A DNA stretch of 64,000 bases from Acanthopleura granulata (lineage: Eukaryota > Mollusca > Polyplacophora > Chitonida > Chitonidae). A model generated the notes under the pieces. That model was not told where the DNA came from and made no database searches. It saw only the letters and a program-made list of their open reading frames with translations. This document shows positions 35,931-48,256 of this stretch, one piece after another. The stretch spans positions 7,050,759 through 7,114,758 of the forward strand of contig JABBOT010000080.1 in NCBI GenBank assembly GCA_016165875.1, in the 5' to 3' direction. The position numbers and the translations under genes are program-made. Positions within the stretch are counted from its first letter, which is position 1, and every line of letters begins with the position of its first letter.

Positions 35931-36229
35931 GGAAGGCAGTTAGTGCCACGCAAAAAATATTTAAAAAAGATAGATCTCATAATTAAGAGATACTTCCACA
36001 GGTTATAAGTGTTTGTATAGATATAACGATTCTGTGTATGAGATAACGACCAGAGGATATGATAACTTAATCCCAGATCAAACTAAAAGCGAATTTGAGC
36101 ATGCTTGTCCATATCCTTGAAATGCAGCAATTTAAGCAATGTAAATTACAACAATAACATGTATAAGTATCTGTTAATTGCGAGAAAATACGAGACAAAA
36201 TTTTTTTTGCGTGGCACTAACTGGCTTCC
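35931..36229. mobile_element. MITE-like element with 33-bp terminal inverted repeats
   Basis: The left terminus contains cagttagtgccacgcaaaaa (35937-35956). The right terminus, 36197-36229, is its reverse complement, with about 30 of 33 positions matching including ggaag at the very ends. It is flanked by atac on both sides (35927-35930 and 36230-36233), giving either a 4-bp duplication or a TA duplication inside it. The 299-bp element has no coding capacity, so it would be a non-autonomous DNA transposon. The family is unidentified. Confidence 0.72.
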
Positions 36230-36801
36230 ATACGATCAGGTGGTGGTAGCTCTGTCACGGGCTGTGATCTACAGAGGTAGCCTATAATGTACGCTACTGG
36301 GATTGAAGAAACCGGCGTGCATGCCGGGTGTGAACCCTCGACTTTTGGAAAGTCACAAATTTCACCACATGTATTCATAACTACACACGTGACGTGCAGA
36401 TATGCATTCCATATTGGCGAGACAAGTTTTCCTCAACTCAGGATAGACTGCGGAATGGACCACACAAGCAGAGAGATCGGGGGAGAGGGAGGGGGGCAGG
36501 GGTCTAGAAATTGCCTGTCCAAGCTCGGCTCGTATTGAACCCGCACCTTGTTTGATGGCAATAATATTAGGCCACCTTTGCCGTTGAGGGTTGTTACCGG
36601 TCCACATCTTCACGTACATTCCCTTTCAAAATACTGAACGATTGTTTGTTCAAGATTAGGCCTAATAGGCTACACATCACATAATTGTTCTCGCCAATTG
36701 TGCGACCCGATCCCAGGGAGGTGTAAACAGTGAAAAGAGTAAACGCATTGGACTGGAGTATCGGATGTGTACAATAATAACATGTATGTATCTTTATTTC
36801 A

Positions 36802-36950
36802 GACTGATCGCTATGAGTTCAAACCCAGCTCATGCTGGCTTCCTCTCCGGCCGTACGTGGGAAGATCCGCCAGCAACCTGCGGATGGTCGACGGTTTTCT
36901 CCCACTGTAATGCTGGCCGGCGTCGTATAAGTAAAATACCCTCGAGTATG
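36802..36950 (+). mobile_element. SINE family 1, partial
   Basis: The sense copy starts at the B-box region (gctatgagttcaaacccagc) and runs through the well-preserved middle cgccagcaacctgcggatgg to the tail cgtcgtataagtaaaatacc. The terminal (AAAT)n is lost. Confidence 0.82.
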
Positions 36951-37026
36951 AGAATTTATTAAAGTTTGCCAAGTTTTCATGCTAATTAATGCTGATGGCA
37001 AGCAAGAGGCACACCATAGTTTCTGT

Positions 37027-37263
37027 TTAAAGAATAGACGTTGTATAAAGTATTTGTTTTAAAGTGGGTTTCAAAATCTTACTTTTATGACCTTTATATA
37101 GGATCGCAAATATTTTTTCCACCACAAAAGAGAGTTTGCCTGATAATTTGCGATAAGAGTGAATTGAAATGTTAGGTAGAGATTTTCTTTTGATGAAACA
37201 AATATTGGGGTGATTCCAGCTTAATGGAACGATTTTACTATACACTCTAAGTATCATGTACAT
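37027..37263 (-). pseudogene. Possible reverse-transcriptase fragment of an old LINE
   Basis: A 78-codon open frame contains the spaced pattern P-L-S-W-N-H ... F-I-K-R-K ... Y-R-K-L-S ... V-E-K-I. This resembles the W-K-x-A ... P-I-x-K-x-G ... Y-R-P-I-S ... K-x-x-E segment at the start of LINE reverse transcriptases. The catalytic palm motifs are not present. The match is weak and could be chance. Confidence 0.25.
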
Positions 37264-38244
37264 ATAGTTGTAGGCCTACATGTAAATACTTATTTCATTT
37301 ACTCAAGTTCATGGCATAAAGGGCCAGGGAAACATGCATGGGACTGGAAGCGTTATTTATTCATTTATTTTGCTTCAACAGTGTCTTTTTTTTCCCGACA
37401 AAGTTCACCCATCCCCTTACCACAACAAGTATTTCCTCTGTCGCGAATAGGCTAGACAGAAATCGGTCTAGGGGAGACAACTTAGTAAAGTTACAGGTCG
37501 GGATGTCAGCTAGTGAAGATGATAACAAGTTCAGGTATAAAACCAAAGTTAAATCACAAAAAAATAGCATTACTATTTATGTAGTAATTTCACAAAGTAC
37601 ACCCATCTAAAATTGTATTTCCTGATTTTTACTGGCTCATATGACACATGCTGTCAATTAACTAGATTAACTACCCTCATAATTTCAGCGGATGTACCTC
37701 ACCATGCGTTTCGTTAACTGTCACAGAGCGGTGGACAGTTTAGAAACGAACATTACCGGTATATAAAACGTTCTCCGCTGGAGCATGGCACAAAAATGAG
37801 AAATCTTAAATCAAAGAGCTGAATATTTAAACCGTTTCCTCACGTGCGAAATAACCGGTCTGATTGGTCAAAGGCCCAAGGTACACAATTATCTACTACC
37901 GAAAGGAAATGGGCTTCACAATAATTTTTAAGTTGTCTTAGTACATTAAAACAGAGCTCAGAGCAGTTGAAATTAAACACCTTGATTATGCGTAAACTCA
38001 CTAGCAGAGTTGTCTGTTACCGTTCTACTACAACCCGTCCCTAAGAGCAGTTTACGCTTCGCCACCATCTGTCTATTCTCTTGTTTGGCAGCAGTTTCAC
38101 TAGACTTTTCAGTATAGGTTTGGACCTAGTTTGTAGCCGTCGAAGGCAAAGACCAATTACATGTACATGGTTTACATATCACACAAAAATGTATTGGTAG
38201 CCAAAGCTCCTCTCGTAAGAATGAGGGTAAACCTCATTCACACA

Positions 38245-38295
38245 ATATGGCTGAAATATTGCCGAAGTGGCGTAAAGCCATTATCATTCATCAGA
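38245..38295 (+). mobile_element. Tail of another mollusc-type repeat (family 4)
   Basis: ggctgaaatattgccgaagt and ggcgtaaagccattatcatt, followed by ATTC-type sequence. The same tail recurs in antisense at 48832-48898. Only the 3' end is recognisable. Confidence 0.5.
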
Positions 38296-40140
38296 TTGAC
38301 TGTCACCTCGGACCCCGTCAAGCTCAGTCAGTCGATTGTCCAGATCCCAAACAAATGTCTCACTGGAAAGCCTCAGAACTGCAGTCTTCACACTTTGAAC
38401 GTTTTATTTGCCTTGTAAATAGAATCTGTATTTATTACAATCGAAAAATCTCTAAGACAGAACATCAGAAGTCAAAGAGGTTATTATAAAATTTTACTGA
38501 ATTGTTATTTAATTGTATGTATTGCATTGTAGACATAAACTATAATATGAACATGTCCGTCTGCATTTACATGACAAAGTTAAGGCCTTAGACCCACTGC
38601 GACCACATTCAATTTTTTTTTTTTTATGAAGATGTGAAGATATAATTTATTCCATGAAACACAAGAAGTTGTCAGTTGTCTGCATACTGATGTTATTGTT
38701 ACGAAGTTCAACACTTCAATGACGTCACATCATAAGATATGAAAATGTACTTAATTTACAAAACAAGTTCTTTATGTAGTTGAAAAAAACCCTTGCAACT
38801 AGTTGCGAAATCGTTCCCCTGTCGCTCACTGCCGATTGCCAACCTGCTCACAGTGACAGATCTACTGCAGAATGACTCAAGGGCTTTAAGTTGTTATGTG
38901 ACAGGTCTTACCGTGCAATAGGCCAGCAATAAAAAAATATTCGCTACTAACCATGAGCGTTCACAGTGTCTTTTTACACAATAATTTATTCACTAATATC
39001 TCTTCAAGTAAGATCTAAAAGAGGTTGGATTTAAGTCAAGTTTATCCTTACGAATTATATCGTGAATGTATGACTGGGACTTTATCGCACATTTATTAAG
39101 GTGAACTGATAAACACCTTCAGGTGTCTTTCCCCATAATATAACTATAAGAGATGTTAACACCTAACGCGTGGCGGTTAAATCGGACAGATAACGTGGAT
39201 ATCACTTTCATATTTTTGACCGCATTGATCCCCCAATGGAAGTATATACCATATTGTCCATGTATATTTATTCTGGTCGCAGACATATCAGATATGGAGC
39301 TTTGCAAAATGTAAACAAATAAGACTTGTCTTGCCTGATTTAATCATTTTCTCCGTAACTCATGTTACTAAAGAAAAGTTCGAGCAGACTTAGTAATCGA
39401 ACTTATGAACTCTATCGATAGCAAGGTTGTTAAACTCGCGAGTTACAGCTGTACTATATGGGGAACAACGATCTACAAACCATGAACTATTAAGATGAAT
39501 ATTCAGTTCCATTGATCCTACAATATATATCATTTTTTTTATTCGATTTACAAAAATATGATTGCCTGAACCAATATGATACTTCGCAATCTATTATAAC
39601 TCTCTAGGTTGGCATCAAATACGCACAAATGGTCTTGGCTGACGTAATCATATTTTTATTATGATGGAAATTACCTTGGCAAACTCCCTAAATTAGCCAA
39701 ATCTGCTTTTGACCTTACTTTTACCTTACTGATAAAACAAAAAGTGTGAATAACAGAACTCCAATGTTTTACAGATATGTTGCATAGTAATTGTTCTTTA
39801 CATTCAAGTAGATTTTTTTCTGCACCAAAAAAAAATTACACCTAACTCTTCTAAAACCGGGGGACGATTTCCCTTCTAGTTGCAAGAGATCTTTTTGTAA
39901 GATGTCATGTTTCTGAGGTGACTATAGATAAGACTGTTAGCCTGTTGGAAGCTGTAGATAATTTCTGTACATTTGAACAATTATACCCCTCGGTCAGGTA
40001 TAGTTCACCCTCCGATACATTCTCCTGTATAACGAAGAAATAGTTCCATTACAGGCCTGTCTTACAAAATTTTGTTCTGTTTGGTCAAGTACTATTTAAG
40101 ATGTTGCCATCCTTGAAAAGCTAGAACTCTTGCAACAGTG

Positions 40141-40377
40141 ATTTATTTACTTATTCATTTGATTGGAGTTTTTATGCTGTTCTGAAGAATATGTCAGTTA
40201 TACGACGGCAGCCAGCAATATGGTGGGAGGAAATCGGACAGACCCCGGGGGAAACTCAAGACCAACCACTGGTTGTTGCCGCACCTTCTCACATGCGACC
40301 GAAGAGGAAGCCAGCATGCTGGTCCTAGGTCATAATGCTGCGCTAGCGAGCTATCCACTTCGGCGATGGAGACCCCG
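40141..40377 (-). mobile_element. SINE family 1, near full length
   Basis: Antisense: gattggagtttttatgctgt tail, tacgacggcagccagcaata, an altered middle, a deletion that removes much of the B-box side, and the head end gcgatggagacccc. Confidence 0.78.
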
Positions 40378-41164
40378 TGCAAGAATGAAATCTATACCCA
40401 TCTCATAAGATTTTTAAAAGAGCTGATTGAAGCTGTTGTACCGATAGAAAACATAACATAACCGTGTATTTTCATGGTGTTACCTGATGATTAAATTTTG
40501 AAATAAAATAGAACAGCTGCAACAAATCATTGTGTTAATTTGTTTGACTGTGCTCGGTTACTCCATGCTTATTGCATCGTCAACAAGCTCTGTCCTGGAC
40601 AATGTATATGTTGCTTCAAATTTGGTGAATTCCTGTGGTATGTAATCTTTTGTTAAAGAACTTTTAAAAGAAAAGACAACAAAAAAATATAACCAAAGTT
40701 ATTTCAGAAGAGGGGGCTATACAGACCTAAACGGGCATTGACATATCTTTTTGACGTGCTTGGTAATCTATAAATTACATTCTAATGTGGAATTGTTACG
40801 AGGTCATCTGATACGCCATTTTACTAAAACCGGAAACACCATGTGGGGTCATCCGTACCAGATGCTCTTCAGTATTAGAGGCAAGACACGCTTTTGTGTG
40901 CGAAGTACGGTCAACTTTATCAGTACAATCGAAGGCCACGTATTGTAGCCTCCTTGTTGAGGCCTTGGGGAATAACCCAGATGTATTCCACTGCCACTTT
41001 CTCGTTGAAAATAGCTTTTAAAGTATATCAGAATTGTCTAATATTCAGGAGGAAAACAGTTGATTTAACACCACTTCTATATGGCAAAATGGTGCCATCA
41101 TGGAATACATCAATATATGTTGAATTCTGGCGCAGAAAAAACTATCCTGAGGCCAGTGAAAATA

Positions 41165-41229
41165 CTGGTTCGAGTGAAAGTCGAACTCACGATTTCGGTC
41201 TCTAGCCAACAGAGCTACGAAGCCAGTTG
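41165..41229 (-). mobile_element. tRNA-like SINE head (family 3), not a functional tRNA
   Basis: On the minus strand, ggcttcgtagctctgttggc gives an A-box/D-arm and gtgagttcgactttcac gives a T-arm. The anticodon arm between them is almost absent (accgaaatc), so it cannot be a working tRNA. The cgaacc after the T-arm mimics an acceptor 3' side. Probably a SINE head or tRNA pseudogene from a third family. Confidence 0.45.
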
Positions 41230-41355
41230 GGAACGGCTCGTTGGTTAATGGACTAACAAACGAGCGGTGGGTCCAGACACCCAAAATCGTGAGTATACGC
41301 AAATGTACCTTGGAGTTCACAAAATTCTTTAACATGAATGACCTAGAAAAGTTAC

Positions 41356-42156
41356 CTTTGTCAAAGTCACAACAGACTTTCTGGCTTTTACCTCGATCTT
41401 TCGCGACTACCAACTCCTGTTTCGACACAAGCATGTACTCTTTCTCAACACTGGTTCCCTAAAAACTACAATAGTTGATTTAACATCATTTCATTTATAT
41501 GTACTGAAGTGTATTTCAGCCCTTGGATCCCTATATTCTTTGCCTGCTATACTTACTGATGATCACAACATTTTAGAGTACATGAATGACAGAATGCTGT
41601 AAACACAACACGTGTCAACAGAACAGGAAATAAAACAGGGTCAGAGAAGGAAAAACTGCGGGATTCTTTGTGTCTGGTTTCAAGCTGAAAAGTTAGGAAA
41701 TGTCGTTGATGTGGCAAATGACAGGCTATAAGTCAAACCTCCGAGAAATGTCGTTCAATCAGGGCATGTTGAATTCTATACTTCAGTTTAAAAGTTTGTT
41801 ACAGTTCATTATTCCTGAAGATGATTTATTAACTGAAATAAAGAATTCATCATGTCTTAATTGCTTGTCGGTCATTTCTTGGGAATCTTGACATGAATCT
41901 ATCAAGCTTTCCAGTGCGAATCGCACTAATGATACAATGTCAGTGAAGTTCAGTTTCATGAAACACACGTGTGAGCACCTAGTAAAATGAAGGAAGAAAT
42001 ATTTGTGTCCATCCTACAAACTGGGCATTTGTTAATAACAACGGCTGGCACACTTACTTTCAAGGATCCAAACTGTTTAGCAAGTTGTTTCACCAACCTT
42101 TCCATCCTCGCGGCGATCTGTACCCTCACTTGGTCAGGGTCATCTGGATTTGTCAT
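41356..42156 (-). CDS. Unidentified gene: first two coding exons, partial
   Basis: Exon 1 (42156-42060) encodes a 32-residue start, MTNPDDPDQVRVQI..., rich in charged residues and ending KQFGSLK, with donor AAA|GTAAGT. Exon 2 (41458-41356) follows in matching phase after acceptor TTTTTAG, reading GTSVEKEYMLVSKQELVVAKDR and on, with donor AAAG|GTAACT. An alternative earlier donor, GAG|GTAAAA, exists at 41392/41391. The predicted sequence looks helical, possibly coiled coil. I do not recognise the family, and downstream exons were not found, so the gene model is incomplete. The initiator context is cagcATGa. Confidence 0.4.
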
Positions 42157-43076
42157 GCTGAGAAATGCTCAATTTCTAGTAACACTAGTGTTAACAGTTG
42201 AAGACTTACACGCCATCGTTTTAACACCACGTTGTCGTATTAACGCCAAAACATGTTTACAACTAACACCTATATTTGCAGTGAGGTAACTGCTTCAATA
42301 TGTGGAACTTATGTACTTTCCTACACCACGGCTTAAACAAAACTCAATCAACGAATGCAGTGCTGTCATAATACTCGTTACAGCTCTAGAACTACTCAAA
42401 ATTCCATGATTTTATTAGATTTAACACGAAAAAGAACAAATGGTATAACCTTGCTATGTTTCGGAAGAGGAATGGAAACAGCGGTAAGCTTGGAACTGTA
42501 AAAATCAACTTTTCGCCAGGAATTGTTACAAGCCCAAGGAATACGCCATTATAGAGAACCGGAAACACAAAGGCACTTCACGCGTGTGGATAAGGGGCAA
42601 AACAGTGTTCGCAGGTTGTACAAATAACTTTCGTCTAATCGCTAGAAAATTGATAAGATGGATGAGCTTTCAATTTTTTCAATGGGCGCGATTATGCCAC
42701 TTCACAAAAATTAAAGTTATGGTATTCAAACTTTTATGGGTCTGAAACTTTATATAAATTTGGCCTAGAGTTGATTTTCCTTCAATAAACAATTACATGA
42801 CAATAATGCAAGAATGTCTCCTATGCTGTTGTGTGCAATAGCCATTACCACAGAGATGGAGACAGGAACATCTCACATATATGTTGTATGCAAATCTGTT
42901 TTACGTTGTTGAGAGGAAAGGAGCGATTCTCAAACTTCTCTCACTTACCGTACCATTCCGTGTGTAATGTTAGAGGATAGAAGCCATAGAAAACAAGGCT
43001 AATTCTCAGTATTCCTTTTCTGGGACGTATTTTCCAATATAATTTAAGCTGCACAAAAAGAACTTTGGTCTGAAAT
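42157..43076. other. Upstream flank of the unidentified gene
   Basis: Contains the short palindrome taacactagtgtta near 42178-42192. Near 42520-42575 is a segment with cgccat and accggaaacac that is repeated near 40788-40845. No further exon is seen. Confidence 0.35.
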
Positions 43077-43219
43077 AAAAGTATCCTCATTTATATTAAC
43101 CAGATCTATGGTAAAAGTATCCTCATTTATATTAACCAGATCTATGGTAAAAGTATCCTCATTTATATTAACCAGATCTATGGTAAAAATATCCTCATTT
43201 ATATTTACCAGATCTATGG
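43077..43219. repeat. 36-bp tandem repeat, 4 copies
   Basis: Four copies of a 36-bp unit occur: gtatcctcatttatattaac then cagatctatggtaaaa. The first three are identical and the fourth has a few changes. The unit is AT-rich, with no coding role apparent. Confidence 0.95.
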
Positions 43220-43282
43220 GGAACCATTGAGGAACTCAAAGTAACCCGGAAACAAACAAACTACCATTATTCGGCCCTGTAC

Positions 43283-43346
43283 ACTTATACACCGAAGTGA
43301 AATATTCTTGAGTACGACATAAAACACCAATCAATTAAATAAATAC
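43283..43346 (+). mobile_element. SINE family 1, tail fragment
   Basis: gaagtgaaatattcttgagt, acgacataaaacaccaatca, then (AAAT)n and ATAC units. Confidence 0.7.
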
Positions 43347-46179
43347 ATACATTACTCGACCCAGTGATGGTATTTGTACATCTGCTGATGACCCAATACA
43401 CCATGCCAGATCTCTTCGGGACATGTCTTACGAGCTGGTCTTCCAATACTCGCTGTGCCATGCACATGTTTTATCCCTTCGTACCCTGATGACCGACTCA
43501 TGGTATTTTGAGGGGCTAATTCGAGCTCAGTTCACAAAACGTCTAGAGGGTGAATTAGATGCTAGGGCAAATGAGGTGCTCTGATCATTCAGACTATTTG
43601 CCTTACAAATAAGTCTGCCCCGCAGACTTGAGGTCACACGATCACAAACATGGATTTTTTTACGGGAGAAATTAGTATTGTGACTGAAGGTGCATGCTGA
43701 GTGACTTCATTGGATGAGCTAGTAAAGATCAGCCTTCCCGCAGTGTTCATTTCAGTGACGGATCCTACTGCATCGACGAGAAAGCGAACCCTTGACATCG
43801 TAAACGTAGTCTCTACATGGCAGTGGAGACAACTTGCATTCACCTCCCCTGGTTATTTATTCACCCTACTTCCAAAAAAAAGGACAAACAACGAATAAAT
43901 ATGAGGGGAAAATGGATACAAAAGGAAAAGAAAAAAAGGGGGAAAGTAGTTAAATTAAACCCACCCACCCCCCTAAAAAAAAAGCAGCTTCATTTCTCCG
44001 AACATCATATCAGTGACAAATAGATAATAACATTTTCGTAAAAACATGTATACAGGTTTATAAGGTGGAGGGTGGGGAAGGGGGTTTAAGAATAGCAAAT
44101 CCTCAACTGTATCCCCCATGTTTGTAGGCATACTTATAACAGGATCTTAAATTTTTTCATATATTCACCCAAGATAATACAACACATGTACCACCCCAAG
44201 CGAGCCTCAGTATAACAACAAAAAAAAAAGAAGATTTTTTTCCAGGAAGGATATGTTCAGTGTCCTGGCATCTTTTTGTTTTGTTCTTGATGATTTGTGT
44301 TTATATAGAGGGGTGCATTTGAAAAACACTTCCCTCTCGGATCGAGAGAGAGAGAGAGAGAGAGAGGTGGTGGAGAAATGGGGGTTGGGGACGGGAGTAG
44401 GCTACAACTGTAAGCGTTCAACCGTGTTTTATTTGTGTGCATGTGCGTCGTTCCGCTTTACTACTCTTCACCGGAATAGACAGAATAAGGCGTATTTACT
44501 GTACAAGTCATACTGTACAAGACTGGGGCGAAGACATCACCGACGGTATAGGTAGAAATTCGTGGTGTGCCTAGGCCTATTTACTGTTGTATGAACTAAC
44601 CAGGTGAGTGGTGAATTATTCGTTACGTATTGATTCGGGTTCAACTGGTATATATTTATGTCATTGAGACCGACCTGCATATGCTTACAAGCTGTGTCGT
44701 GTATCCGGTTTGTAAGTTTGACTAGTATAAGCCAGATATATACAGGTAAAGGTAAGCGTTAACGCATTTTGGAGTTTTATCGGGGTATTTTGAATTCCTA
44801 TATGGGCGACATTTTCTTCTTGTGGGCATACTGAAATAGGAATAGGCCTGTAACACATTCATAAGACGGGCGACAGGGAGATTGGCGCGGGGAGGGGGGC
44901 GCTGGAAAACGTAGGCCTTATTGGTATTACAGGCACAACTAACTGGCAAAGAAAACCTTTCGAAGGTCAAAAAGCCAAGAAGTAGGACGCTACCAAGGTT
45001 ACAGTAACGGAATTCATCTCACTATATGAATGCGCTTTGATGACACTGAACTGGATGCCAGCTGGCCCTGTCGCTTCATTTTGCATGCACACAGGGTTTT
45101 GGTAAAAAAAAATCTTTTTTTTTTTTTTTAAATTCTTTTACTGGTGCGACCAGCATATGAATTGGGGCTGACCAAGTTAAAGGTACAAACAATACCTACA
45201 CAGATACACACGAACATCATATGAAGACAACAGAGAACTGAAGTTAATGGATATACGTTTCAGGTAATTAGAATTCACAAGCTCTGCAAATACTAGTCTT
45301 TCTTTACTAATCTACAGGAAGGATTGTCTGACTTTTAGTTGAAATGGAAAGAAAACATAAACAAAAAGCAAGTACCATTAAGAAGTCATGAAACCTGTGT
45401 CTAAAAATGTTTTTATTTTTTTCCATGCATGTACTTATTGACTAACTAAAACTCAGACAAATGTGTGCATTTTAAGGTGAATGTGATTTACACGCTATGT
45501 CAAGTTATAATGTGTGCTGCCACTAACGTCGCACTACCTGTTCTACATCTGTATGTCCATGTCTGAATAAAGCTCTTTTAAACTGTACTGATGTAATGTG
45601 TGCCTTTCCACAAAAAGGCGAGGCTGACTTTGAATACCTATTTTATATGGCCAGATAAAATAGGTTGGACACCATTGAAGATATTTATACATTGGATATA
45701 CCGTATCAAGACGATATATATATCCCACCTTTACCATTAAATCATTTGACACTACTCAGTTTCAGTGAAAAACCTCCAAAGCAAATGGAGGGTAATTTCA
45801 TATCAGATCATATACTTGTCTTTCTGATAATTATAATTTCTGATAATTTCATTTTTATGTTTTGTGTACCGTCAGTAAAAGTCTCAGAGGCATACATGCA
45901 TGTAGGACTAACTTAGACACGCCACTAGAGCGCAGTATTGTATTTATTTAGAGTATATGTGAATCCTGTCTCTTTGTTAAATGTAACAAATGTATGTTAT
46001 CCTGTGGTGTAGCATTGCCAGCAAAGTGACACTTCGATGTATAAAGCCGTGCAGCGAAGGTCGTACGTACTTATTCGCAAATAAACACGGGCTCTGTGTG
46101 GAGATCCGCGAGCTATCCTGGGTCGGGTCATACGAAAGATATTAAAAATGGTACTTGTTCATTGCTGTCTTGCTTGTAA
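43347..46179. other. Gene-free stretch
   Basis: No supportable exon chain. It holds a (GA)n run at 44343-44366, a T-rich run near 45110-45130 and scattered short open frames. One frame near 45664-45800 (reading L-D-T-I-E-D-I-Y...) has protein-like composition but no clear splice signals or recognised family. Confidence 0.4.
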
Positions 46180-46414
46180 CAGCACTGAGAGGTTAGAACA
46201 AGGAAACAGGGCTGGTCGACCCGGTGTCAGTATCATGTCACTGGGTGGGGTGTGATGTCTGATGTTCCAGTGGTGGTAGTACTTTGGCAGCATGGACTCG
46301 CCCTGCCACAAGAAGACACAATATATATATATATATAGTCTAAGGACCCCTCTTCGTCATGCAACTGAAAAAATTGTTGAGTACGACGTAAAACCAAAGT
46401 ACATGTACGTACAT
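46180..46414 (+). mobile_element. tRNA-derived SINE (family 2), 5'-truncated
   Basis: Sense copy starting at gaggttagaacaaggaaaca, through cagcatggactcgccctgcc, an (AT)n spacer, and attgttgagtacgacgtaaa to a degraded ACGT/ACAT tail. The tRNA-like head is absent. Confidence 0.8.
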
Positions 46415-47563
46415 ATACAATTCAACACTTCGCGATGTGTGTGCAGTCCCAATGCCACGACCATCACACTTCCTCATGTAGACTCAAGCAGTGCTATACC
46501 AGGATAATGTATTACTTAATTTCCTGGGCCTACGGCTGATGATTGACATGTAGGTCGTAGTTTATTGCCCACGCAAATTAACGTTTATTGTAAGCAAAAA
46601 GCCTAATATGCAACGGGAGTTCCTTGGGTTCTTTCAGGATAAAGTTCCTGTTAAGTCATAAGAAGTAGATCCACGTGCAACAACACAGCCTCACATGGCG
46701 TCGCGCGTTAAGCTTGTAAAATTAGATTTGATTATTTATGGATATGCCCGAACATTTGTACTTTATTTTATCTGACTGAAATTAATAATGTTCCTAAATA
46801 TAACCTTTATAGGCAAAACCTCTCGTTGTAGATCTGGGTTCATGCTACAGGTATATATGCGGTTCAAAGCAGGGATTCGACATGCCTTTTGCACCCCAAC
46901 ACTCGCTTTCACCTAATTGTCCTTATAACCAGTGGCAGTTGTGTCGTAAAGTGATTTCCTCTTATATGAAGTAAACATTATCAGAAAGACCACGAACAAC
47001 TGTATCGAAAAGTCTGTACTAATTTTTAAAGGATTTTTTTCTTACCTACGTGTAATTGATTGTTTTGCATTATAAGGTAGGCTTAATAGACCAGTGAAAC
47101 GATTTTTGATTACATCTATATGGTTATTTTTTTATTCACTATAATCTATACATAATATCAGATGAGCTTTTTGTAGGTTTAGTTTCTTATAGTATTATAT
47201 TAATAGATTCAAGATGAGTGCAGACTGGCGTGAAAGAATTTCGTCATAGTATCACACCTAAATATGACTGTTAAAGCTCACCTTGCAATCAACATTTATC
47301 GGCACTTTTTTTTTTATTTCTCTCTCTTTTTCTTTCATCAAAAGATATTATTTTGATATATGATTATTCATAGTCCTTCTGAAGACATACACCGTTTTTG
47401 TTTTCTTCTGCTGTAAGCTTAAAAACCTCTTTCATTGACAAGAATTTTAAAGAAACTGTCTCGTGTGCCGAAAACAAAAGAAAGGAAGAAATGACCCTGA
47501 ACAAGATGCCCTTCACTTGAATATCATTTTTCGTTAGGAACCAATGTCTATAGAGCACCTTGT
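46415..47563. other. Gene-free stretch
   Basis: AT-rich unique sequence. No exon, RNA gene or organised repeat is evident. Confidence 0.4.
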
Positions 47564-47642
47564 GGGCTCTGTCCGGTTTCCTCCTACCATAGTACTGGCC
47601 GCTGTCGCATAAGTGAAATATTCTTGAGTACGGCGTAAAACC
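47564..47642 (+). mobile_element. SINE family 1, 3' fragment
   Basis: gggctctgtccggtttcctc through gtgaaatattcttgagtacg to cgtaaaacc. The terminal A/T repeat is missing. Confidence 0.75.
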
Positions 47643-47866
47643 TTTTTATACATTTATATTGGGAATATTTCCCGACAAAACAAGTCAGTCCAAGTGGATT
47701 ACTCTTTTGTTCTTTTCTGGATGACGTCACAATATCTGCATAATTGTATTCGTAAAGCAAAAACCTACATCAAAGAGTACATCACATGTACTTCAGCGTA
47801 ATGTGTGTTTTATAGCGTTTATAATGTTGTTTGTTAAGGTGGGACATGCCAAATGATTTACTTGAT

Positions 47867-48031
47867 TTATATATTTGATTGGCGTTTTACCCTCTACTCA
47901 AGAACATTTCACTTATAAGATAGCGGTCAGCGTTATGCTAGGAGCAAACCAGGCAGAGCGATCACATTGGTGAGAGGCACCTGTGCCATAACGCTGCTCT
48001 AGCGCGTTAAGCCTCTCGGCGACAGAGGCCA
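47867..48031 (-). mobile_element. SINE family 1 with internal deletion, upstream of the CRAL-TRIO gene
   Basis: Tail tttgattggcgttttaccct and catttcacttataagatagc join directly, after gccaggcagagcg-type sequence, to the B-box side (gatcacattggtgagaggca) and head end. About 90 bp of the middle is deleted. It ends about 225 bp before the start codon. Confidence 0.78.
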
Positions 48032-48256
48032 CGAAATGCCAATTGAGCGCACTGATTCAAAGTTATTTCAGTTGCATCAAGTAATGTTAATATTAATTGT
48101 CTATAATGTCTCTAATGTCAGAACTGTTGAGAAGATGAATCTTGCCGTGGTTTAAAGTCCAGCGATTGTTCTTGTTTTCCGTTGAACGGAAATAATCTTC
48201 CCAGAAAGGCGCATTGAACTCACAAAATCCAAGCATGGCGGTTCATTTTATTCCAG

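Noticed and set aside
37503..37535. Short ATG-initiated frame reading MSASEDDNKFR followed by a GT (AG|GTATAA)
   Set aside because: It looks like a first exon, but no phase-matching downstream exon was found and eleven codons are too few to support a gene.
43634..43898. Overlapping open frames on both strands (65-69 codons)
   Set aside because: No similarity, no splice signals in phase, and the plus frame ends in low-complexity lysine-rich sequence.
45664..45916. Plus-strand frame with protein-like composition (L-D-T-I-E-D-I-Y...)
   Set aside because: It has no ATG, no convincing acceptor upstream and no recognised family; kept only as a note in the gene-free stretch.
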